From Agaribacter marinus (GTDB lineage Bacteria > Pseudomonadota > Gammaproteobacteria > Enterobacterales > Alteromonadaceae): a DNA stretch of 64,000 nt. Positions within the stretch are counted from its first letter, which is position 1. Every line of letters begins with the position of its first letter. Under the pieces are notes generated by a model that saw only the letters and a list, made by a program, of their open reading frames with translations, was not told where the DNA came from and searched no databases. The DNA is taken from the NCBI RefSeq assembly GCF_030160655.1, contig NZ_BSOT01000006.1, positions 496,001 to 560,000 of the forward strand, written 5' to 3'. The position numbers were made by a program, and so were the translations under genes. Positions 18,605 to 25,009 of the stretch are shown in pieces.

Positions 18605-18638
18605 TTGTCATTCTCTTGTCATTAATTTACTTGATACT
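18605..18638 (+). promoter_or_regulatory. Pho-box-like promoter of the fecI-fecR-receptor operon
   Basis: 18605-18622 reads TTGTCAT, 4-nt spacer TCTC, TTGTCAT. This is the 7-4-7 direct-repeat layout of a PhoB box (known consensus CTGTCAT-N4-CTGTCAT), with one mismatch in each half. A -10-like GATACT (18633-18638) starts exactly 10 bp after the box and no good -35 is present, as in PhoB-activated sigma-70 promoters. The sigma-factor ATG is 43 nt further on. Recognition is by eye only; PhoB itself is not in the window. Confidence 0.6.
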
Positions 18639-18681
18639 GCGTACTGCCAGAGATTTAATCATTCGGTTGTGAACGCAGTAT

Positions 18682-19179
18682 ATGAGACATTCATTTTTAC
18701 AAACCTTCTTTTTTTCCGAATCCCTGAGGACTTACATCCGTTCATTGGTGCAAAGAGACTGTGACGTAGATGACGTTTTGCAAGATACTTACTTGAAGAT
18801 GGCAGGGGCAGAGAATTCCATTGACCACCCGCAACGCTATGCAAAAAGGGTGGCACGAAACATTGCTTTCGATATGCACCGCAAACAATGTAACATGCCT
18901 CAAGAAATGACGCATGAGCCAACATGTGACAAAACAGATCTAGATAGATTAATGGCACAGACACAACGCATCGAGCACTATCAACGTATTGTCTCGAATA
19001 TGCCAAAGGTGAGAAAGGATGTGTTTATTCGCTATCGCATCGAAGGCCAAACAAAATCTCAAATAGGCAAAGCATTAGGTTTGTCTCAAGAAAGTGTTAA
19101 TAAGCACATTACACGTGCATTAAGTAGCTTAAAGTGTGAAATGGAAAAACTGATGTCAGCTAACAATGAGCACGGTTAA
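18682..19179 (+). CDS. ECF sigma factor, FecI-like
   Basis: A 165-residue extracytoplasmic-function sigma factor with a region-2 helix set (RDCDVDDVLQDTYLKMAG) and region-4 helix-turn-helix (SQIGKALGLSQESVNKHITRAL). It lies directly upstream of a FecR-like anti-sigma gene (14-nt overlap) and an STN-containing TonB receptor, the standard cell-surface signalling arrangement in which receptor, anti-sigma and sigma relay a substrate signal. Its own promoter carries a Pho-box-like repeat instead of a Fur box. Predicted targets are the two similar promoters at 23048 and 24926. Confidence 0.92.
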   Translation: MRHSFLQTFFFSESLRTYIRSLVQRDCDVDDVLQDTYLKMAGAENSIDHPQRYAKRVARNIAFDMHRKQCNMPQEMTHEPTCDKTDLDRLMAQTQRIEHYQRIVSNMPKVRKDVFIRYRIEGQTKSQIGKALGLSQESVNKHITRALSSLKCEMEKLMSANNEHG

Positions 19180-20065
19180 CGAGAGCGCTGTTAATATGCA
19201 TAAATTAAACAATGAATCCTGCCCGATTAAAGAGGACAAACTTGCCCAACAAATTTGGGATGACCCAGCGCTTACAGAAGCCTTAAAATCCTTACCAACT
19301 ACTAATACAGTAACGTCCAATAAAAGCTATGCAAAGTATTGGGTGTCGGGCGTAGCAGCGAGTTTTATTTTGCTCGTGATAGTTAGCTTTACTCAATTTA
19401 CTCCTGTCACAGGTCAAACGGAATTGAATAAACATTTAAGTAATCAATACAAAACGCAACGAGCAGAACGACAAGCGATTGCTCTTGCCGATGGTAGTAA
19501 CATCCACTTAAATGCCGATACACAACTAAGTGTTGTGTTGTCTGAGTCAATGAGGCAGGTCTCGCTGAGTAAAGGCGAAGCTTACTTTGATGTCGCTCAT
19601 AACGCGAATAGACCTTTCAAAATTCAATCGTTTTATGGTCAAGTCGAAGTATTGGGCACAGCATTTAATCTTGAGCAAAGTAGTCGAGGATTGAGTGTGA
19701 GCGTTTATGAAGGGCGTGTCCGTTTATCAAACTCCGATGGAGATGAGCTAATTTTACTAGGAGGCCAGAAGGCTGAGGTGGATATCTCGGGCACTATTGG
19801 ACCTAAGGTCTTGTTCAATACTACTGAATCAACTGACTGGCAACAGGGTTTGCTAAACGCAAATGATATGCCGCTTGGCCAAATTGTAGAACGTCTGAGT
19901 CGTTATTCTGTTAAGCCCCTTTATCTCGCGCCAGGATTAAGTCAGCGGAAGGTTACAGGGTCATTTGCCTTGAATGAAGTCAATACAACAATTGGGCTTA
20001 TTGGAGAGTTATACGACTTAGAGGTTATAGTCAACGACGATAACGTTTATTTACGTCCCAAGTAA
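19166..20065 (+). CDS. FecR-like anti-sigma factor
   Basis: A 299-residue inner-membrane regulator. The cytoplasmic N-terminus (about 1-55) would hold the sigma factor, a single hydrophobic segment follows (WVSGVAASFILLVIVSFT, about 58-76), and the periplasmic part has the FecR domain (LADGSNIHLNADTQLSV, SLSKGEAYFDVAHN, VLGTAFNL, VYEGRVRL) and a C-terminal STN-like stretch (GLLNANDMPLGQIVERLSRYS). It starts inside the sigma gene and ends 1 nt before the receptor gene. Assignment is firm; the sensed ligand is unknown. Confidence 0.93.
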   Translation: MSTVNESAVNMHKLNNESCPIKEDKLAQQIWDDPALTEALKSLPTTNTVTSNKSYAKYWVSGVAASFILLVIVSFTQFTPVTGQTELNKHLSNQYKTQRAERQAIALADGSNIHLNADTQLSVVLSESMRQVSLSKGEAYFDVAHNANRPFKIQSFYGQVEVLGTAFNLEQSSRGLSVSVYEGRVRLSNSDGDELILLGGQKAEVDISGTIGPKVLFNTTESTDWQQGLLNANDMPLGQIVERLSRYSVKPLYLAPGLSQRKVTGSFALNEVNTTIGLIGELYDLEVIVNDDNVYLRPK

Positions 20066-20066
20066 C

Positions 20067-22985
20067 ATGACGTGGTTGTCATTTTGTTTACGTTTAACAC
20101 TGTGCACATTAGGTCTTCTTGTTTGCGCTAGTAATAGCGCTTGGTCTTCTTTACAAAACGCGGCACATACGAAGTATCTAGAAAAGCACGAAGTTGACAT
20201 ACCTGGTGGTAGTCTAAATGAGGCTTTATCAACCCTTTCAGCAACTTTTGATGTGTCGATTGTCGCAGATACGGACTTTATTCGTCAGTTTTCAATCCTG
20301 CATGTAAGAGGCGTATATAGCCTTGATCAAGTATTGTCGTTGATGTTGTCACCACACCCAATAAACATCGCTAGAACGGAAGGCGGGATTGTGCTAAAGC
20401 CTATCGCAGCGCAACTAAATGCCCCTGAAAGTTCCGAAGTGTTTGTTACTGATAGCGATATTGAAACACTGCAAGTAAGAGGGTTTCGTACACGTTCCTC
20501 GTTTATCATAGGCAAGCAATCATGGAACCAGCAGGTCGAAGAGGAATTTTATCGCCGACTGCAATACAACGGCAGTATCAGTTCGGCAAATTACGGTGCA
20601 CTAAGTGTTCTGCCGTCATCTAATCTTGCAGAAGCGTTTGGATATTTATCGGGAGTGACTATTTCACGAGATTTTGGCGAGGGTTTGAGCGTCAGCGCTC
20701 GTGGCGTCGGACCCGCTTATCAATCCACTATGCTAAATGGTCACCTACTTGCAGTAAATGAAAATGTGCGTGATAGCGGACAATTGGGTAGGGCGTTTAG
20801 GTTTGATGTGCTGCCTGTACAACACATTGAGCGTATTGATGTCTATAAGTCGCCAAATGCAGCGATGCCTGAAAGTGGTATAGGGGCAACGATTGGTATG
20901 AAAAGTATGCAAGCCTTATCTATAGGTGAAGGTATTCGTCAAATAAGTATTGGGCTTGAGCATAACGTTCATGCACAAAAAAAAGCGCTAAACACACAGG
21001 TGTTGAGTAATTGGGTGAATCAGGAGCAAAGCCTAGGACTACTGTTGACAGCTAACAGCCATGGGCGCTTTATTCGCCAAGATCACTTTCAAACTTGGGA
21101 TTGGGAGCAAAATGGGAATAGTTATTTACTAGAGCAATTAGGCACTGATGTGCTGTTACCGAGTAATCGCATGGCGATCACCCTAGAAAACGAGCGACGA
21201 AACACAAATGGGGCATCGGCTTCTGTGCAGTGGCGCCCAGCAGATAATATTGATATCAGCGCTGAGCACTTTTATTCCTCGTTAACCAGTGATTACATTG
21301 AACAACGATGGTTGAGTCGACTAGATACGGCCACACAGCTAGGAGATGATTTTGCCATACACGGCAACAGTTTAGTTTCAGCAGATTTTGAAAACGTTGC
21401 GCATCGCACCGCACTAGACACGTCAAAGCAAGCCCATACAAACAGCACAAGTATGCTGACACTTACAACGCAAAGCGAACCGTGGCAATGGTATGGGTCA
21501 TTTGCAAATACTGAAGCGATCAGTTCGACAGTGCGGCCAATTACCCGAACACGTATTCAAACTGCACCTATAAATGTGCGTTTTTCATTAGCGGGAGGAC
21601 AAAGTGCACAGCCAGTGTATTCACTAGATCCTTTGCCTAGTATTGCCTTAGATTCATCTTTTTTTGAACATATTAGTGCTCGTAATATACGTGTCTCAGA
21701 CCGAGGTAAGTCGCTCAGAAGCTTTTTATCCTACCAAGGTGATGACGCAAACTTGAGGCAGCTAAAATTTGGGGTGGACTGGCGGCAAAAAGTACGTACC
21801 TACATGCGTCAAGACGTGAATGTCGATGTTGATCAACTGGCAGATATTCCAGTCGTGCAACCGCATGTGGATGACGTCCGCGTGAGCGGTTTTTTAAATG
21901 GATATTTAGCCGGATCATTCCCCTATGTTTGGCAAGTGCCCAATCAAAGTGTGTCGGAACATGCATTGCAACAAATGCCATTTGATTTACCCTCGCAGGC
22001 AGATCGCGCGCGCAGCTATAAAATTAAAGAGCGGGTAACAGGAGCATTTACCGCAGTCGACTTTTCTTTTACAGCGCCTACGCCAATGGACGTAAACCTC
22101 GGATTAAGATGGCAATCATGGCAAGTTTCAGTGTTGGGTGCAGCACTATTCGAACTGCAAGAATCATCAATATTGCCGCTTGTGGATGAGGTGACGACGC
22201 AACATGCCTTTTGGTTACCAAACCTTAACCTTAGCGCAGATGTTTACGAGGGCGTGCAAGTAAAGTTTGCGATGGGTCAGTCTTTAGCGTTTCCCAGCTA
22301 TTCAGATTTACAGCCGGGCTTGTCATTGAATACGACTGAAGGTGTTCTGCTTGCTTCGGGTGGCAATCCAAGACTGATGCCAGTGAAATCCAGTCACGCG
22401 GAAATAGGTGTGCTATTAACATCTACACCTTGGTTTAAATTGTCAGTTGGGGGGTTCTTGCGTCGCTTAACGGGCTTTGTGAATATTGGCAGCCGTCCCA
22501 TCGATATAGATGGGCGTGAGTATCAGGTATCCCGTCCAGAAAACAATAAGGGGTTTACCTTGCATGGCCTTGAAGCTGATGCATTTGTGAATCTAAATAA
22601 GACAATGTCAGTTAGGCTCAGTAGCACATGGCTGGCAGATGACCTGCGCAAATATGGCGTAAGCGCAGTGGCGGATTGGGAGTACAAATTACAACTGTTA
22701 TATGAGCATCAAAAAGTAACAGCAAGCGTGTCAATGGATGAACAAAGCGATATGTTATTTAACCAACGAGGTTTGTCGACACCCGACACCCGTTTGGCCT
22801 CCCAGCGTTTTATCAATGCGCATATTGCTTACCAAATAAACGACAATCTAGAACTTAGTTTAACAGGGAAAAACCTATTCGCATCGCCGGTAATTTATTA
22901 CTTTGAGCACGCAGGTGAAGAGGTGTTCAAAGAAGCTGAATATGTAGGTAAGCGGCTTTCTTTTAACGTCAAATGGACGATTTAA
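20067..22985 (+). CDS. STN-domain TonB-dependent receptor (transducer of the FecI/FecR system)
   Basis: A 972-residue outer-membrane receptor. It has a signal peptide, then an N-terminal STN/secretin-TonB signalling domain (about 40-112: VDIPGGSLNEALSTLSATFDVSI ... VLSLMLSPHPINI), then plug and barrel. The plug shares unusual stretches with the receptor at 25010 (AVNENV, GR-x-FRFDVLP), so the two are paralogs with related ligands. It is the third gene of the sigma/anti-sigma operon, 1 nt after fecR. The STN domain implies contact with the FecR-like protein. The ligand is not a typical siderophore by any visible motif; a phosphorylated compound is inferred from context. Confidence 0.9.
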   Translation: MTWLSFCLRLTLCTLGLLVCASNSAWSSLQNAAHTKYLEKHEVDIPGGSLNEALSTLSATFDVSIVADTDFIRQFSILHVRGVYSLDQVLSLMLSPHPINIARTEGGIVLKPIAAQLNAPESSEVFVTDSDIETLQVRGFRTRSSFIIGKQSWNQQVEEEFYRRLQYNGSISSANYGALSVLPSSNLAEAFGYLSGVTISRDFGEGLSVSARGVGPAYQSTMLNGHLLAVNENVRDSGQLGRAFRFDVLPVQHIERIDVYKSPNAAMPESGIGATIGMKSMQALSIGEGIRQISIGLEHNVHAQKKALNTQVLSNWVNQEQSLGLLLTANSHGRFIRQDHFQTWDWEQNGNSYLLEQLGTDVLLPSNRMAITLENERRNTNGASASVQWRPADNIDISAEHFYSSLTSDYIEQRWLSRLDTATQLGDDFAIHGNSLVSADFENVAHRTALDTSKQAHTNSTSMLTLTTQSEPWQWYGSFANTEAISSTVRPITRTRIQTAPINVRFSLAGGQSAQPVYSLDPLPSIALDSSFFEHISARNIRVSDRGKSLRSFLSYQGDDANLRQLKFGVDWRQKVRTYMRQDVNVDVDQLADIPVVQPHVDDVRVSGFLNGYLAGSFPYVWQVPNQSVSEHALQQMPFDLPSQADRARSYKIKERVTGAFTAVDFSFTAPTPMDVNLGLRWQSWQVSVLGAALFELQESSILPLVDEVTTQHAFWLPNLNLSADVYEGVQVKFAMGQSLAFPSYSDLQPGLSLNTTEGVLLASGGNPRLMPVKSSHAEIGVLLTSTPWFKLSVGGFLRRLTGFVNIGSRPIDIDGREYQVSRPENNKGFTLHGLEADAFVNLNKTMSVRLSSTWLADDLRKYGVSAVADWEYKLQLLYEHQKVTASVSMDEQSDMLFNQRGLSTPDTRLASQRFINAHIAYQINDNLELSLTGKNLFASPVIYYFEHAGEEVFKEAEYVGKRLSFNVKWTI

Positions 22986-23047
22986 CACCCAGTCACTATG
23001 ACTTCACGATAAATATGCCAACACAATAATTCTTGTTAGTGTGTGAC

Positions 23048-23116
23048 TTTGTCACCAAATTTTCACAAAACACATTGTCCTAATCTTTCCTTGAGATCCG
23101 TCTTTTAGGTATCAAC
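23048..23116 (+). promoter_or_regulatory. Promoter module copy A (Pho-box-like repeat plus candidate ECF promoter)
   Basis: This 69-bp block is 61/69 identical to 24926-24994 upstream of the second receptor. It contains a Pho-box-like direct repeat (23049-23066: TTGTCAC, CAAA, TTTTCAC), then TGTCCTAAT (23076-23084) and CCGTCTTTTAG (23098-23108). TGTCCTAAT can be read as an extended -10 of a PhoB/sigma-70 promoter or as the -35 of an ECF promoter whose -10 is CCGTC. The ATG of the phosphodiesterase gene is 126 nt beyond the block, so the leader is long. A 30-codon ATG frame (23117-23209) fills most of it. Confidence 0.6.
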
Positions 23117-23242
23117 ATGATAGTCGTAATCTTGGCTGGAAAAAGTGTAAATTTCTACCAGCTGATTAAGCGGTTCAACTGCGTCTGTTGTGGCGATTGT
23201 GCAAAATAACGGTAGCCCATAAATCGGATAATAGGAAAGAAT

Positions 23243-24712
23243 ATGCAAAAACTAATGTCGATAGTACTCGTTGCATTATTGCTTAGTACTAAAGTGTATG
23301 CGCAAGTAAAATATAATGAAATAAGCCAAAAGTCCTCTCACAATAGCTATTCAAGAGATGAGGGAATATTAGACCAATTAGTGTTTCATAGAATACGTTC
23401 TATCGAGTTTGATTTACATCGGGGCAAGATAGGCCGTCCGTCTATTAATAAAGACTGGTACGTTTATCATACCCCAGTTATCGACACAAAAACTAATTGC
23501 GATAAATTTAGTGACTGCTTACGTGAGCTTCAAATCTTTGATCAACAAATACCACAACATGAAGTAGTAACAGTTTGGTTTGATATAAAGGATGGCTTCG
23601 CGAGTGGTCAATCAGCAGAAGAATTGGATGCCGTAATCAAACGATTTATCGATGAAGATGATATTTTAAAACCAAGCGATTTATTTAACGCTTGCGAGAG
23701 CGCTACTGGGCTTAAACAAACAGTAACAGGAAATTGCAATTGGCCATCTCTTAGTAGCCTTAAAGGAAAATGGATTTTTGTTGTTACCGACACCAGTTAT
23801 GCGAGTAATCGTCCGACGCGTTTGGGCTTTTCATCCGCAGCCATTAGCAGCATAAACGATGTCGGCCGGGCGGATAAACTATTTTTCAATACGAATAGTT
23901 CAAGTCAGGCCTTGGCTAAATATATATTTGATAGCGGTTTTATTACACGTCGTTACATCGTAAATAGTCAAAATGACTTTAATGCAGCGCTGGGCGCCCG
24001 AGTCCATCATATTGCAACGGATAAAATTAATTATCGTCGAGATACATGGTCAAAAACGCACAACCATAATGGTTATCCGTTTTTGTGTATTTTACACTCA
24101 TGTCAAAATTATACCGAGGTAGATGACATAATTGGGATAAACGTAAATTCAGAAGACATATGGGGAAGCAGTGATAATTTCAGTTTTCAATATCAAAACA
24201 AAAACCAAGCTAACGGTCGATGGGAAGCGGCCGTGAATGTCGCGAGTAGTCATGTAGACCCTTTTGCAAAATCATGTTTGATGGCACGAGCCGAATTATC
24301 AGCCCAAAGCCCTTACTTTGCAGTATGTCGTTTATCAGATAATGGGCCTCTAGTCACTCAATACAGAATGCGCTATGGGGATAGAACTAATGCTAAAAAT
24401 GGTACTATCCGCAATGTTACTGGTATCAGTCAAAACGATCTAAGCTATATAAAAATTGACGTTTATAGCAATGGGCGTTGTATCTCGGGGCAAGGTTCAC
24501 GAGATGGTATCTCTTGGACGACAATTACAAATCAATGCTTTAATCAAACGTTAAAGTATCAAGGACTTGCTGCAAGCTCTCATGGAAACAATACGGTAAA
24601 ACACCTCTTTAGTAATCCTAGGTATTGGAATAACACTCAACAAAAAAATGAATTTTCAAGCCGCCAATTTGGAACCGTTAGATCATCCACTGTGTTTCAA
24701 GGTGCTTTTTAA
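23243..24712 (+). CDS. Secreted PI-PLC-like phosphodiesterase
   Basis: A 489-residue exported protein with signal peptide cleaved near VYA-Q. The N-terminal 300 residues resemble the calcium-dependent phosphoinositide phospholipase C-like TIM barrel: His33 in SHNSY, Glu55/Asp57/His59 in IEFDLH, His76 in YHTPV and VVTVWFDIKDGF are the likely active-site and metal region. A beta-rich C-terminal domain (about 300-489) is of unknown family. It would release phosphate esters from lipids or other phosphodiesters outside the cell. It is transcribed alone from module A, and the same module drives the receptor at 25010, suggesting hydrolysis and uptake work together. Confidence 0.78.
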   Translation: MQKLMSIVLVALLLSTKVYAQVKYNEISQKSSHNSYSRDEGILDQLVFHRIRSIEFDLHRGKIGRPSINKDWYVYHTPVIDTKTNCDKFSDCLRELQIFDQQIPQHEVVTVWFDIKDGFASGQSAEELDAVIKRFIDEDDILKPSDLFNACESATGLKQTVTGNCNWPSLSSLKGKWIFVVTDTSYASNRPTRLGFSSAAISSINDVGRADKLFFNTNSSSQALAKYIFDSGFITRRYIVNSQNDFNAALGARVHHIATDKINYRRDTWSKTHNHNGYPFLCILHSCQNYTEVDDIIGINVNSEDIWGSSDNFSFQYQNKNQANGRWEAAVNVASSHVDPFAKSCLMARAELSAQSPYFAVCRLSDNGPLVTQYRMRYGDRTNAKNGTIRNVTGISQNDLSYIKIDVYSNGRCISGQGSRDGISWTTITNQCFNQTLKYQGLAASSHGNNTVKHLFSNPRYWNNTQQKNEFSSRQFGTVRSSTVFQGAF

Positions 24713-24721
24713 AAAGCACCT
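24700..24721. repeat. Perfect 22-bp palindrome over the phosphodiesterase stop codon
   Basis: AGGTGCTTTTT is followed at once by its exact reverse complement, 11 bp per arm with no loop, and the TAA stop codon (24710-24712) lies at the centre. It may act as a transcription terminator, although no T-run follows on the + strand. The 213 bp from here to module B hold another small hairpin (AAAACGC, 8-nt loop, GCGTTTT; 24797-24818) and no gene that I can support. Confidence 0.5.
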
Positions 24722-24925
24722 ACGAGAAGGTAGTTAATAGATACAATATTTAGTCCGTATTCTGGATAAGTAATAGCTGATTTAAGATGGGCTTTTAAAA
24801 CGCAGAGATACGCGTTTTGAGTTCTGCTAAACGTTATTGCTTCTCCAGATTCGAGTAAGTAAATTTCGATGTACAACTAATGCAATGGACAAGTCGTGCT
24901 CAATGTGAGCCTAGTTGCTTGCACC

Positions 24926-24994
24926 TTTGTCACTAAATTGTCACAAAAAATATTGTCCTAATCTTTTCGAGAGATCCGTCTTTTAGGCATCAAC
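24926..24994 (+). promoter_or_regulatory. Promoter module copy B (Pho-box-like repeat plus candidate ECF promoter)
   Basis: Near-duplicate of module A (61/69). The Pho-box-like repeat is TTGTCAC, TAAA, TTGTCAC at 24927-24944; the TTGTCAC half-site also occurs in the known E. coli phoA Pho box. CCTAAT (24957-24962) lies 12 bp downstream of the box, the same as in copy A, and CCGTCTTTTAG is at 24976-24986. The receptor ATG (25010) is only 15 nt past the block, so the leader is short, unlike copy A. Confidence 0.6.
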
Positions 24995-25009
24995 TAAGAG
25001 AGAACTCAT

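Noticed and set aside
18588-20065. Reading the FecI/FecR operon as iron- or siderophore-controlled
   Set aside because: No Fur-box-like sequence is seen upstream; the repeat there fits a Pho box better, and the nearby enzyme is a phosphodiesterase. Kept as an alternative only.
22231-22422. Antisense frame inside the STN receptor gene
   Set aside because: Shadow frame of the barrel-coding region with no support.
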